Origin: Orobanche coerulescens
Lineage: Eukaryota > Streptophyta > Magnoliopsida > Lamiales > Orobanchaceae
Reading direction: 5' to 3'
Assembly: GCA_033398695.1 (NCBI GenBank)
Contig: CM065818.1
Coordinates: 37,534,001 to 37,598,000 of the forward strand
DNA: 64,000 nucleotides
Positions 9,911 to 22,349 of the stretch are shown here, piece by piece. The notes below the pieces were generated by a model that saw nothing but the letters and a program-made list of their open reading frames with translations, was not told where the DNA came from and ran no database searches. Both the position numbers and the translations under genes were made by a program. How positions within the stretch are numbered: position 1 is the first letter of the stretch; each line of letters begins with the position of its first letter.

Positions 9911-11040
9911 CAACCTTACTATGAACTCCTTTATTTTGATATTAGACCCATTTACTTCCAATGTCTTGTACTGCATTGGGCAGTTCTACTATCTCACATA
10001 CTTGATTGGAATCCATTGATCCCATTTCTGATTCTATTGCTACTTTACAGGAATACGAATTTTTATCTTGGATTGCCTACTTATAAGTCCAGGGATTAGA
10101 TTCATCTTGACCTGAGGCTGAATTCGAATGCTTTCATATGTCTATGAACCATTCGGGTTGACAAACAATTCTCCCACTATGACGAGGCATGTCTTATGTC
10201 GGTGTAAAAGTTCCAGAGTTGATACATGATGCAGTGTTAATTGGTGCTTGTATAATTGGTGTCAATGGAGTCTCACCCCTTAACTTAATCCTCTTCCAGA
10301 AACCGGGTATTACTAGTAGTAGTACTTTTGATCCTGAGTACTGTAGCACAAGCTACCCTTCATTCCCTTAAGGTATCCTACAAATACTCGTACTTCTGTA
10401 TGAGGTGCCAACTTATCAGCATCCTTATTCAACACATGTGCTGGAGAATCCCAGATCCAAACATGTCCTAGAATGGGCTTCCAGCCACCCCACATCTCTG
10501 TGGGTGTTTTTGGAACTGATTTCGAATACTTTAAGTTTATAATATAAGCTGTTATTTCCAAAGCGTATCCCCAAACAAAATACGCAAATATGACTAACTC
10601 ATCATTGACCTAACCATCTCTAAAAGAGTTGGGTCTTTTGATCAGCAACACCAATTTGTTGTGTTCCCGATGCAGTGAGCTGAGATGTAATCCCTTCATT
10701 TGGCAAGAAATCCAAAAACTCCCCACTAAGGTATTCACCACCACGAGCAGATCGTAGTGACTTGGTACCCTTCCAATAAAGCTCCTCGGTTTCATCTTTG
10801 AAGTCTCTGAACTTTCCAAAAGCTTCAGACTTACATCGCATCAAGTAAATGTATCCATATCTCCAATATCATCTATAGACATGATGAAATATTCAAAACA
10901 ACATACATCAGTATGAACCAATTATAACACATCCTTTATACAATTTCCCTTGGTTTAAAGTCCCTTCTGGTTACCTCATCTTCTATACAGGATTCACTTA
11001 CTATAAATGGCTCAACCTGAAATTTATCCAATGGGCCATC
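9911..11040 (-). pseudogene. pol: minus-strand copia pol: integrase and start of RT
   Basis: Read on the minus strand, the order is pre-integrase tail (about 11040-10860), integrase core (10844-10620: RCKSEAFGKF, SARGGEYLSGEFLDF), integrase C-terminal part (10561-10313: YIINLKYSKSVPKTPTEMW, AHVLNKDADKLAPHTEV, FVGYLKG) and the start of RT (near 10000: SEMGSMDSNQV ... IGSKWV). It is interrupted by many stops and frameshifts. The left side is cut by the plus-strand copia LTR end at 9910; the right side continues at 20965 beyond the inserted solo LTR. It belongs to the oldest element in the window. Confidence 0.85.
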
Positions 11041-12904
11041 TATTGGGTTTTTCATGTATATAATACATCGAATATGGGCAAAAAAACATAGCGGAATAAA
11101 AATCAAAAAATCCAAGATGAGGATCTCATGCAGTAATTTAATTGATTTAATAAAGGTTCGTCGAATTACCTCAATCCAAAGAACATATCTAGATCCGGAC
11201 TAGAAGCAGTTAAAAGTCCCCTTCCTCTTTTGGTGATCCACACACGAACTATTGCACAAGTCGGATTGCTAGATCCTTACGAATAATATTGATAAACAGT
11301 ACAACAGATGATTTCTTGTTGGAAGGTTTGTACTGTTGATCAAAATAAACTAAGGGAAGAACACGAGATGGCCAAATCAGAATTCCTTGGATAGAAAAAG
11401 GGGCGGCCGATTTGAGGGGAAAGGGCTGATTTTTATTCTTTTAATTATATGACAACTCCTTGTCATAGATCCCTTATTTATACGAAGTAAAATCCTAGAA
11501 TCAGAACTCTAGTATTTGCTTAGTTAACCCTCAACTTAAATAATATAATATAATATATATATATATATATAATATCCTATATTATATATTACTTATTATT
11601 TTATCTTTTAGTAAATATTATATTTAATATTATATTTACTATTCCCATCTAATAGAATTAAATGAAATAATATATAATATTCTATATCAAATATTACTCA
11701 TTATTTAATTTCTTAATAAATATAATCTCCAATATTTTATCTACTAATTATGCATGCTTGTCTTTAATTGTCGTATGTGTGACCCAAAAGGTTTATATTA
11801 TGTTGGCAATTATTTAATACCTTATTAAATAATTAATCATAAGTGGTCTCTAGCAAGACGTTATGACTACCTAAATAATATAAGTTTATTGTCCATTAAA
11901 CCATTTAACATGTCAAATCCCTTTGTCGCGTGATATCATATTTGAACTAAGTCATAGAAACTGTCATACTTATTATGTTCAAGTACTTTCTCGATCTTAA
12001 ATAGACTGATTGAATCAAATAACTCTTCATTTGAGCATGACCATGCATTACCTTCTGTCCTACTTATCGAGGGCCCCAACAGATATCTCTATCCGCAAAG
12101 AGGGGAATAAATCCCCATCTTGATTATTCATTACCCTCTACATGACTCCTATTTGTAACACCCCCAAAACCATATGGGAATATTACATGCCGTAGATCCT
12201 TCCCACGAGGATCTACCAGGCTAATCATCACAAAACGACAAAGTGCGTGCCCGACCGGGGCATACAATATAATGATATGACTGTTAAGGTCAATTATAAA
12301 CAACTACACAGACCGATGAGGCCGTACAACTGACGTAAATATAAAACACAACTTTATACAATTAATACCCACGCAGGGGTAAAGATACAAAGTAGCGGAA
12401 AGCAGAATACGACTCTGATGATAACTCAACTCGACTCAACTCCCAACTCTCGATTAGTATCGTAGCCCGTCACTTCCTGTGCCGATCCTGTGACTGCTCC
12501 CCGAACCTGCAAGCACCTGGACACAAAACAGACATCCACCCTCCGATTACTCGGGAGTTAGCAAAATTCCTCTATTTTTCTAGTGCAAGTAGAAAACGAT
12601 ATGGAATGCAACAAGTAAATAGCAACTACGAATTTACTACGTAAATCGACTATCAAAATGTTCCCGAGAAGTTTTAGAATTTCGAACTCAAGCAAGAAAT
12701 ATTTGAAAAGGAACTCATCATCTCGGGGATTTTTAAAGTAGAAATTTTTTTGGACCTCGAGTCCCAATTTACAAAACCTTTTCGAAAACGTTATGGCCTT
12801 AGCCCGATTCTCCTTTCAAAACACACTAGTTAAAATATCATTATGAGTCCGTGACCCAAGTTTAAAACATTATCCAAACAATCACTATCATACGATCGCT
12901 GTTC

Positions 12905-13105
12905 GTACAGATCATGTACCGAACTATGGTGGCCTCGACGGACCCTACCCGGACCACACGCATTGTTCGTACATGTCATGTACCGAACCCATAGATCTCG
13001 TCAGACCCTACCTGGACCACACGATCACTGTTCATACACATCATGTACCGAACTCCAGAGGCCTCGTCAGACCCTACCTGGATCACACGCATTGTCGCGA
13101 CACAT
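12905..13105 (-). repeat. LTR tandem repeat, about 68-bp unit, three copies
   Basis: The unit TGTTCGTACA..TCATGTACCGAA, then a short GAGGCCTCG stretch, GACCCTACC and GGACCACACG occurs three times. The same block lies at 18795-19010 in the other LTR. It sits downstream of the TATA box in the likely transcribed part. Confidence 0.8.
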
Positions 13106-13990
13106 CTCATATTGATCAACTCAACACATCACCATGAACAACACACATTATTATCAATATCTCAAGTCATTCAAAAATAAACTGTAATACATATTCAAGT
13201 AAGTAATCAAACAACACACAAATATCATAATCATCATGGTCACTCACCCATGACTAATCACGCACGACACGAACCATATGATTGACACAACCAACACAAT
13301 CCCAAGACATTATCCAAATGAGGATATCATCACTACCATCAATTGTTCATAATTATAAAATCACACGAAGTATATTCACGAAGACAAGCCAAATCATCAT
13401 AAACCTAACACGGAGTCTCTATTCACAAGACACAATTCGTATAGCAAGATACTTGCCTCGATAACCGATACCGAACACTCCGACAAACACGGCTCAACTG
13501 GATAACCTTGAACACCTACAATCCTCCGGCAAAAACAACGAAGATATGATTACAATGAGAATCAAGACCAAAAACAATGGAAATCTCACCAACTATCGAA
13601 GGGAAAGTGACATTTAATCGAACATTCAATGTTCGATAACTCCCAAGAACACTAGAATCACCAATCGAGTTGAATAAACCTGAAATATGGATATACAACC
13701 CATAGAACATGATTAATAATGCTCAGTAACATCAACCGATCCATCAAAATCGGACGAACAACGAAAAACAAGAAGGAATCCCGAAAGTCAACCCTAGGAG
13801 ATTTCAAGAGATTACCTCGATCCGACGAAGAACTAGGAATTAGATGACATTAATCCTTGCTAGGAACTCAAGAAGATTGCTGGGCGAAGAGATCTTGATC
13901 AACCCTAGCTCCTGGAACTTACTCGATCGGCCACAACAAGAGTGAAGGAGAAAAATTAAGGAAAACACGAACTGAAGTCTATTGTTGGCC

Positions 13991-13998
13991 TATATATA
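13991..13998 (-). promoter_or_regulatory. TATA box of gag-only element LTR
   Basis: TATATATA lies in CCTATATATAGACC, just downstream (in minus orientation) of the palindrome array. The copy in the other LTR is at 19899-19906. Confidence 0.6.
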
Positions 13999-14010
13999 GA
14001 CCGCAGCACA

Positions 14011-14320
14011 TTACATACATTACACCACAAGGTTAACATACGTAACAGTCATTACGTACGTAGTCTAACAAATGTTACGTACGTAATGTCCCACACTGAG
14101 CTCACTGCCCCAATCTGATCCTGACTTAGCGTACGTAAAGAACCAAATATTACGTACGCTAACAAACATTAACGTACATTATACTCCCCATATAGCGTAT
14201 GTTAAGGTCTCTCCAGAAGTTTCTGCCCAAATCGACAGGGGTGATAACGTACGTTACCCAAACATATAACGTACGTTATCTATAATACGTTACATACGTA
14301 ACATATGTTAACGTACGTAA
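14011..14320. promoter_or_regulatory. array of 12 palindromes TTACGTACGTAA, in three groups of four
   Basis: Core centres are at 14016.5, 14039.5, 14057.5, 14080.5; 14132.5, 14155.5, 14175.5, 14198.5; and 14250.5, 14272.5, 14295.5, 14314.5. Spacings are 23-18-23, 23-20-23 and 22-23-19. Cores are CGTACG or its C-to-T decayed forms. The sequences between palindromes do not resemble each other. The equivalent array in the other LTR is 19917-20221, where an 8-bp deletion disturbs the first group. Confidence 0.85.
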
Positions 14321-14593
14321 CAAACAACAACAATACACTCGATCTGCTCCCAGTACAACAATGCAATTATCCACGAACAATACGACTTCCAGCTGCACAA
14401 CGAACCTCTGACGATCCCCAATGGGAACAACCACACGAGCGGGAACAACACACGGTGTCATACACAACACCTAACCGAACAATATATATGAAAGAAAAAT
14501 TGATTAATCACCAACGAAACAATAAACAATAGTAACCGGCACAAAATGGCTAATACTGCTGAATAATAGGGAACAGAATTCCCGGATATTACA

Positions 14594-14606
14594 TTCTACC
14601 CCACTA
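14594..14606 (-). other. polypurine tract of gag-only element
   Basis: On the minus strand TAGTGGGGTAGAA lies directly before the 3' LTR start, after GACGAAACTTATTTT. The related context GACGAAACTTATTTTAGG is found before the LARD LTR at 30285. Confidence 0.8.
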
Positions 14607-14851
14607 AAAATAAGTTTCGTCCCGAAACTTAAAACAAAATCACTACAGTGCTACAAAACAAAACACAATGTCATATAATAAACTACCAAATCCCTGATCC
14701 CGTGGTCCACTGTCACGTCTCCGTAGGTTCAACAACCAAATGGAAACTTATTAAAAACAAAATATCAGTCATCAAGCTCCAAACATAAAAAAATCATCAC
14801 ATAATATATCTCTACACGAGAAACAATCCGCGTAACGAGCACAAAATACCA

Positions 14852-15971
14852 TCACTGGACATCACTGGGCCCTCCAGAAGTAGGGATGGAACCCCGGTTC
14901 CCTACCATCTTGGCAAAAATCTCGCAGTACTGAACTCTATGCCCCTCGCATCCACAATCAAAACAAGTCACCGACGGTTTCTTACAATACGCACGTTCAT
15001 GGCCCAGAACGTTACAGTTGAAACACCTTGGAGCATTACCAGAATTTAAAGACACCGGCTTGGGTCTTTTAGAATCTCTAGCTGACCAAGAGGGTCCCAT
15101 ACTCATCTGATACAAGGCTTGTGATTTAGAAACCCCAATTCTCTCGTTTCCCGAGACGTCATCAGAAATCCTTTGTTTCTTTGCTACCGATACAGACTCT
15201 GTAGGCATTATAGCCATTTCAAATGCTAAGGCTCGATCTTGATAGTCCTTCAACGTTGTACACCAAAGGAACCATGCACTGCCGAACCTGAGGTTTCATA
15301 CGCATATCGAAATAACGAACCTTATCTGCCTCACTTCTCACCTGATCCCGAACATAACACAATTGTCGATTGTAATCGACTATTGCCTGAGATATCGACA
15401 AATCTCGAGGCATAGCCGAGAAAAACTCAACAGTCCTACGCTCATTAACAGGCGGCGGACAATACTCGGCCTCCGTGGCAGTCTTGAATTCAGCCCAAGT
15501 AGTAGTACGATCACTAGGCGCTACGACCTCCCACCAGTCTGCAGCTTCCCTGTCGAGCAGGTATTGAGCAATAGGTACTCTTATTTCATCGGGACAAGCT
15601 ACAGCACCAAATGTTCTGTTCAACTGGAAGAGCCAGTTCTCCCAACCTAACGAGTCCGAAGAACCTACAAAACGGGGCGGGTGCATTCTCATCACATCTC
15701 GTAACCACCTACTAGCTCCATTATCCTCATCTGGGACCCCATCCCGACGTATGGTCTGATTCATATGTGCTAACTGGTCAGCCATCTGATGGAGGATGGT
15801 GGCGGCGCCAATGTCAACATTACCTATGGTTGATTACCTCTGATCACGCGATTGGTCATCTCGACCATCTATACTGAGTTCATTGGCGCTCGACAACGAG
15901 CGAGTCGCCCTCTCATGCTCCTGATTACGACCACTACTATGACCACGTCCTCGGCCTCGACCTCTCGGCAT
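14852..15971 (-). pseudogene. gag: gypsy gag with two CCHC zinc knuckles, one stop and one frameshift
   Basis: Gag is the capsid/nucleocapsid protein that packages the element RNA. From ATG at 15971 the frame starts MPRGRGRGRGHSSGR (Gly/Arg-rich) and meets an in-frame TAA at 15834-15836. It reopens at 15785 (MADQLAHMNQTIRRDG). The capsid-like domain (RFVGSSDSLGWENWLFQLNR ... AADWWEVV ... TWAEFKTATEAEY ... EADKVRYFDMRMKPQVRQC) is Retrotrans_gag. A one-base insertion near 15262 shifts the frame to 15253-14852, which has two knuckles, CFNCNVLGHERAYC and CFDCGCEGHRVQYC (both CX2CX4HX4C), and a C-terminal stop. The full length would be about 370 codons. No protease follows. With only two lesions this is the best preserved coding region here. 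Confidence 0.9.
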
Positions 15972-18046
15972 ACTGAACGGACATCCATTCAGAATAACAC
16001 AACAAAACAAACATCACAACATCAACATAGGACAACAAACAGCGGCACGATAAAACATTAACTCCAAGTCATTACACGGGTACACTAACTAACACTGCAA
16101 TAATAGAACTTAAATTCAAAAGTGATTTGCACGGTCACACCAACAGATATATACGACCTTTACCAAAACAAACGCAGACAAAACCACATACATATCATTG
16201 GGATCAAACACTTGTAACATTCTTTAAAAATAAAGTTTTTCCGAGGTACTTGTTCAAATGATAATATTTTAAAATTCGTGAGTTTGAAAGATTTTGCTGA
16301 ATTGAAATTTTTTTGAAAACCCTTTAATACCACGTCGTTTAATCAAAACCATGAACTCATCATGCAAACTAATTTGTTTGAAATTATTTGTCAAAACAGC
16401 ACGTTGAAACTTCAATCTTCTCGATAAACAATATCATCAAAATGACCTTATCAATATATATCATTATCACTGCTAACGACATACAGGGTAACCACATGTT
16501 ACCATGCCAACCATCACGAATAACAACACACATGATAATCCGCGGCCATGCCCTTCGTCATCGACCCCCAAAGGTTTCGCCAAATCAATCCCGGGTGGAA
16601 AACCTCTTGTACTCGCACTCAACATTTCCACAGATTAACTACCACATCTGTATAATGACCTAGAATAGCACGATCAAATCATATTATGCAGTCACAACAC
16701 TTAAGTGCACAACCAAAATTTTCTAGCAAGAGTGGTAACAATCAACAACACGTCAACGATACCCATACAGGATAATTAACCGAGTGCGACATTACCGACA
16801 CAATGGTTAAAATTCACAGTCGTCACTGGTGGACCATACGACTATGTTTACTGAAATCAAATGATTGGTAGAGGGCGCAGCTACAACTATAGCAACAAGG
16901 TTACTACCGTGACAATCAAAAGCTTACGGCCGTAACAACATATAGTTTACGGCCGTAACAACTATGAGCTTACGGCTGTAATGGTAAACATATTACGGCC
17001 GCAATAACTAGCTGCAGGACAGCAGAATTGTTCCAGCAGCCCCGACACGGCTCCGGCGGTTAGGGATCGACTCCTAACAAAGTATTCCAACATTTAGAAA
17101 ACACTGCAACATTCTCCGGCGAGCACAACAACATAAAAAACTTGTCGCAACTACTGAGTCCCAACACACAAACACATAATGTTTAAAATTCTGAAAACCA
17201 AAGTCGTTTTGCAAAACAAAAATTTTCCCAAAATCCTTTCGATCATAATCAAAAACGACGGTAATATTTTGCAATGTCCGAAGTACTTCAGAACACATTT
17301 TCTAAATACCGTCTGATGGTGTCATTTGAAAATACATGACCAATTTGTCAAAATTTAACCGATTTAAAATCCATACAAACCGTGGTTTGACCGCACCATC
17401 AAAATATTTTCAAAAATCGATTTCCACAAAAATGCTCAAACCCGTAGAGTCCTTCACAGAAAGTTCTCAAACCTACCCACAGCGGGCATAATTACAACAT
17501 TCCAAAAACGATCGAACTTAAAACCACATGCCCAAATGGCAAACAGGATTGCCAATTCAATCAAATACATCTCGTTGGCATCAAGCTTAAACATACAACA
17601 AAACCATTCATCGGAGTTTCTCACAAACTCTACCGTCGATACCTTTTTCGAAACCCATTAAGGTTCACAACTTTCATATCATACCACCCCACACGGTGGT
17701 TCAAAGGCAAAACGTCAATACGTCCAGTTTTATACACATACAGTGTGTCACAAGTATCGAATACAAACTATATTAGACAACACCGTGCAAATAAAATTAT
17801 GCACCAGAATTAACTCACATAGGTGAAATCATGAAACACAGATACCTCGCATGAAAGGGGAGACTTACGCCCACAGGCCGCAAGGAGATGACGGTCGCCC
17901 ACGATACTAATCTCATCCAATAACATATCCGACACGTTGTGACTACGCACAACTCAACTTTCCACCTGACAACTCGAATGACACGACGACAAAATACTCA
18001 AAAAATCACGACTCGTCTTGACTCGACAACCTAGGTTTCCGCAACC
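15972..18046 (-). other. long untranslated leader of gag-only element
   Basis: This 2.1-kb stretch between PBS and gag has no convincing coding frame on either strand. It contains a run of TTACGGCCGTAA palindromes at exact 23-bp spacing (16901-17004). The rest shows no pattern that I recognise. Confidence 0.75.
16901..17004. promoter_or_regulatory. palindrome run at exact 23-bp spacing in the leader
   Basis: TTACGGCCGTAA or near matches start at 16924, 16947, 16970 (TTACGGCTGTAA) and 16993 (TTACGGCCGCAA), each exactly 23 bp apart. A decayed fifth copy (TTACTACCGTGA) is at 16901. The intervening 11-bp spacers are only partly similar (AACAACATATA, then CAACTATGAGC). The core differs from that in this element's own LTR (CGTACG) but equals that of the gypsy LTR at 53928-56344. 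Confidence 0.85.
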
Positions 18047-18059
18047 GGCTCTGATACCA
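18047..18059 (-). other. primer-binding site (initiator tRNA-Met)
   Basis: The minus strand reads TGGTATCAGAGCC, four bases after the 5' LTR end. This is the standard plant retrotransposon PBS. Confidence 0.95.
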
Positions 18060-18063
18060 TAAA

Positions 18064-20493
18064 TGTAACACCCCCAAAACCATATGGGAATATTACACGC
18101 CGTAGATCCTTCCCACGAGGATCTACCAGGATAATCATCACAAAACAACCAAGTGTGTGCCCGACCGGGGCATACAATACAATGATACGGACCGTTAAGG
18201 TCAATTATAAACAACTACACGGACTAGTGAGGTCGTACAACTGACGTAAATATAAAACACAACTCTATACAATGAATACCCACGCAAGGGTAAAGATACA
18301 AAGTAGCGGAAAGTGGAATACGACTCTGACGATAACTCAACTCGACTCAACTCCCAACTCTCGATTAGTATCGTAACCCGTCTCTTCCTGTGCGACTGCT
18401 CCCCAAACCTGCAAGCAACTGGACACAAAACAGACATCCACCCCCCGATTACTCGGGGGTTAGCAAAATTCCTCTATTTTGCTAGTGCAAGTATAAAACG
18501 ATACGAAATGCAACAAGTAAATAGCAACTACGAATTTGCTACGGAAATCTACTATCAAAATATTCCCGAGAAGTTTTAGAATTTCGAACTCAAGCAAGAA
18601 ATATTTGAAAAGGAACTCATCATCTCGGGAATTTTTAAAGTAGAAATTCTTTTGGACCTCGAGTCCCAATTTACAAAACCTTTTCGAAAACGTTAGGGCC
18701 TCATCCCGATTCTCGTTTCAAAACACACTAGTTAAAATATCATTATGAGTCCGTGACCCAACTTTAAAATGTTATCCAAACAATCACTATCATACGACCG
18801 TTGTTCGTACACATCATGTACCGAACTCCGGAGGCCTCGACGGACCCTACCCGGACCACACGCATTGTTCGTATACGTCATGTACCGAACTCCAGAGGTC
18901 TCGATAGACCCTACCTGGACCACACGATCACTGTTCATACACATCATGTACCGAACTCCAGATGCCTCGTCAAACCCTACCTGGATCACATGCATTGTCG
19001 CGACACATCTCATATTGATCAACTCAACACATCACCACGAACAACACACATTATTATCAATATGTCAAGTCATTCAACAATACACTGTAATACATTTTCA
19101 AGTAAGTAATCAAACCACACACAAATATCATTATCATCACGGTCACTCATCCATGACTAATCACGCACGACACGAACCATATGATTGACACAACCAACAC
19201 AATCCCAAGACATTATCCAAATGAGGATATCATCACTACCATCAATCGTTCACAATTATAAAATCATGTGAAGTATATTCACGAAGACAAGCCAAATCAT
19301 CATAAACCTAACATGAAGTCTCTATTCACAAGACACAATTCGTATAGCAAGATACTTGCCTCGATAACCGATACCAAACACTCCGACGAACACAGCTCAA
19401 CTGGAAAACCTCGAACACCTACAATCCTCCGGCAAAAACAATGAAGATATGATTAGAACAAGAATCAATACCAAAAACAATGGAAATCCCACCAACTATC
19501 GAAGGGAAACTCATTGCGATATTTAATCGAACTTTCAATGTTTGATAACTCCCAAGAACACTCGAATCACCAATCGAGTTGAATAAACCCGAAATATGGA
19601 TATACAACCATAGAACACGATTAATAATGCTCAATAACATCAACTGATCCATCAAAATCGGACGAACAATGAAAAACAAGAAGGAATCCCGAAAGTCAAC
19701 CCTAGGAGATTTCAAGAGATTACCTCGATCCGACGAAGAACTAGGAATCAGATGATGTTAATCCTTGCTAGGAACTGAAGAAGATTGATTGACAAAGAGA
19801 TCTTGATCAACCCTAGCTCCTGGAACTTACTCGATCGGCCACAACAAGAGCGAAGGAGAAAAATGAAGGAAAACACGAACTGAAGTCTATTGCTGGCCTA
19901 TATATAGACCGCAGCACATTACATATGTTACACCACAAGGTTATCGTACGTAACAGTACGTAGTCTAACAAATGTTACATACGTAATGTCCCACACTAAG
20001 CTCACTGCCCCAATCTGATCCTGACTTAGCGTACGTAAAGAACGAAATATTACGTATGCTAACAAACATTAACGTACGTTATACTCCCCATATAGCATAC
20101 GTTAAGATCTCTCCAGAAGTTTCTGCCCAAATCGACAGGGGTGATAACGTATGTTAACCAAACATATAACGTACGTTATCTATAGTATGTTACGTACATA
20201 ACATATGTTAACGTACGTAACAAACAACAACAATACACTCGATCTGCTCCCAGTACAACAACGTAATTATCCACGAACAATACGACTTCCAGCTACATAA
20301 TGAACCTCTAACGATCCCCAAAGGGAACAACCATATGAGCGGGAACAACACACGGTGTCATACACAACACCTAACCGAACAACATATATGAAAGAAAAAT
20401 TGATTAATCACCAACGAAACAATAAACAACATTAACCGGCACAAACCGGAAAATAGTGCTGAATAATAGGGAACAGAATTCCTGGATATTACA
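18064..20493 (-). repeat. 5' LTR of gag-only element
   Basis: It is the partner of 12154-14593. In minus orientation it begins TGTAATATCCAGGAATTC at 20493 and ends GGGGGTGTTACA at 18064. Palindrome array 19917-20221, TATA 19899-19906, tandem repeats 18795-19010. Confidence 0.9.
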
Positions 20494-20964
20494 CCACTAA
20501 TCCCGATCGCTAATTTTTATGATCACCATATTTCAGATGACGTTGGATTACGTCAAGGCATAACTGTTATCATGTTGGACTCTACAATAATCTTAGGTTC
20601 TAGGATTTATTGACATACTGTTATATTGAGATTCACTTATGATATTTTCATACAGTGATCTCAATGCGGATCAGTCCAGTATTGCATTCTCCAACCAATA
20701 CTCATAAGTTTTATCCGTACCATGCGCATAATCATCCAATGAGCATCAATCAAACTTATACTACTATATTCCCTATAAGTCATTGGACCATGGATATATG
20801 AATAATCTTATTATTCGTAAATAATTATTGTTCGATTATTATAATATTAAAATATGCACACTTTATAATAATCAACGAGAAATAGATGTCATAAAATAAT
20901 ATTATCTAATTATGACAATTACAAATCTAGGCACATCGAATGTCCTAGGGCACTATACCCTACA

Positions 20965-21340
20965 CCATCATCTTACAATCTTTGGGTCCTTCTAAGGTTT
21001 ACATAACCTAATCATAAATATCACAAATATATTTGTTTTATGCTCGAAGGTTCTTTTTGTTTTTTAGGATTAGACAAAGAGTTATTTTTAATTTTAAATG
21101 TGGGGTTTTGTGCAGTATTAATGATATTTAGTCTGTCAGTATAGACCTTTTGCGAATATATTCTCTATTTCTTGTAATAATAGCATTATCATCAAAATGA
21201 ACTAAATAAAAATCCGAACATAATTTAAAAACCGAAATTAAATTTATTCTAAAACCATGTACCAATAATACATTATTACGAACTAAAATATTATCACTAA
21301 TTTTCAATCGCACGACTCTCGAATCTATAGCCATATGCTT
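20965..21340 (-). pseudogene. pol: minus-strand copia GAG-pre-integrase remnant
   Basis: The frame at 21334-21128 (RLKISDNILVRNNVLLVHGF, then RINLISVFKLCSDFYLVHF) and degenerate codons down to 20970 (VNLRRTQRL) match the GAG-pre-integrase domain of copia polyproteins. The protein continues across the solo LTR insertion into 11040-9911. Confidence 0.8.
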
Positions 21341-21717
21341 GGAATAATGCCCGAGTTGATAGTGATCTCGCCCTCACTGGGCCGTTTGGTTACTTGAAAA
21401 CCATGCGAGTCAAAATAAATATGACTAGTGGAGCCTGAATTTACTATTCACGAAGTGGTAGAACAAGTTGCCAACATGCATTGACTACTAGTACATGAGA
21501 CATACCTTTCTTGAGAGCAGGGCAGTCCCCTTTAAATGTTCTTTCTGACTGCACTTGTAGTCTTGTAGCACTTGCCATTTGGCTTTTTTGTTCGTCTCAG
21601 GCTGAGGATCCTTGCTTTTTATCTTGAGCGACGCCATTTGCTTCTGGACCACTTGCTTCTTCTTCCCCTACTTGAATTTAGAAGTCGAAGCCCAGTTGCC
21701 GCAAGAACATGATACTC

Positions 21718-22349
21718 TTATATGAAGAGACCTTCAGCAGCTTGAAGCTCTATTAGCAATTTTCCCAAAGTGTATTCCCTATGATTCATATTGGACTTTA
21801 GAAGGAGCTGCTCAAAGCTTCTAGGCAAGCTCATTTGAATGATATTTACCTGCATTTCCGCATCGATAGTAGCACCAAAGATATCAAGTTCATTTAGATG
21901 AGAAATCATATTTAGAACATGATCCCTTATCGGGGTCCATTCAACAATCCGGGTCGTCATCAAGACCCTCACAACACTTTTGCCTGGACGCTCGGTCTTG
22001 ATGACCAAACATTTCGTCGAGATTCTGCATCATTTATGCGGTTGTGCCCATCTCCTAGTGCTGATACTCCAATACATAATACATTTGATAAAGAAGCCAA
22101 AATGTAACAACTAGCCATCTCATCAGACTTTTCCCTTTTGCGGTATTCTTTCAACTCAACAGGTGTAGAATCCTCATCTGGTTCAAGTGGACATTCCTCA
22201 ATAAGAACAGACTTATGTTCTTCAGTAGTTAGGATAATATTAAGATAACGTTTCGCATGAGTCAAGTTAGTGCCATCAAATTTATTTTCTTTGAGAATGA
22301 AAGCAAGTGGATTGAAAGACATCTGAGATAAATTAAAAATAATCGTCAC
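21718..22349 (-). pseudogene. gag: minus-strand copia gag, frameshifted
   Basis: Frame 22349-21969 starts with MTIIFNLSQMSFNPLAFILK and continues FDGTNLTHAKRYLNIILTTE and VELKEYRKREKSDEMASCYI. The shifted frame 22008-21718 gives VRVLMTTRIVEWTPIRDHVL, NMISHLNELDIFG and IIQMSLPRSFEQLLL. This is the UBN2-type capsid domain of copia gag. The nucleocapsid knuckle downstream (about 21500-21600) has lost its frame. This is the N-terminal end of the oldest element. Confidence 0.87.

Larger units (their letters stand above)
12154..14593 (-). repeat. 3' LTR of gag-only element
   Basis: In minus orientation it runs from TGTAATATCCGGGAATTC (14593) to GGGGGTGTTACA (12154). It contains, in transcription order, an array of TTACGTACGTAA-type palindromes (14320-14011), a TATATATA box (13998-13991), and a three-copy tandem repeat (13105-12905). 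By eye it is about 94-95% identical to the other LTR, with many C/T and G/A differences. Confidence 0.9.
12154..20493 (-). mobile_element. gag-only Ty3/gypsy element (TR-GAG-like), minus strand
   Basis: It has two LTRs of about 2.43 kb (12154-14593 and 18064-20493), a PBS complementary to initiator tRNA-Met, a PPT, a gag pseudogene and no pol. Only about 250 bp separate the gag end (14852) from the PPT (14606). The leader is about 2.1 kb. This matches the class called TR-GAG (terminal-repeat elements with a gag domain), which depend on other elements for enzymes. The flanks CTATT (12149-12153) and CCACT (20494-20498) could be a target duplication decayed by two C/T changes; that is weak. Confidence 0.85.
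11041..20964 (-). mobile_element. solo LTR (copia-like), minus strand, split by a gypsy element
   Basis: It is flanked by a perfect target duplication CCATC (11036-11040 and 20965-20969) inside copia pol, whose coding similarity resumes on both sides. In minus orientation it starts TGTAGGGTATAGTGCCCTAG at 20964 and ends AAACCCAATA at 11041, so the terminal CA has become TA. Excluding 12154-20493 it is about 1.58 kb with no coding frame. It includes an AT-rich stretch with (AT)n at 11549-11570. No internal region or second LTR is present, so it is read as a solo LTR left by LTR-LTR recombination. Confidence 0.8.

Noticed and set aside
12149..20498. Target duplication CTATT/CCACT around the gag-only element
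   Set aside because: Two of five bases differ; it fits C-to-T decay but is too weak to claim.
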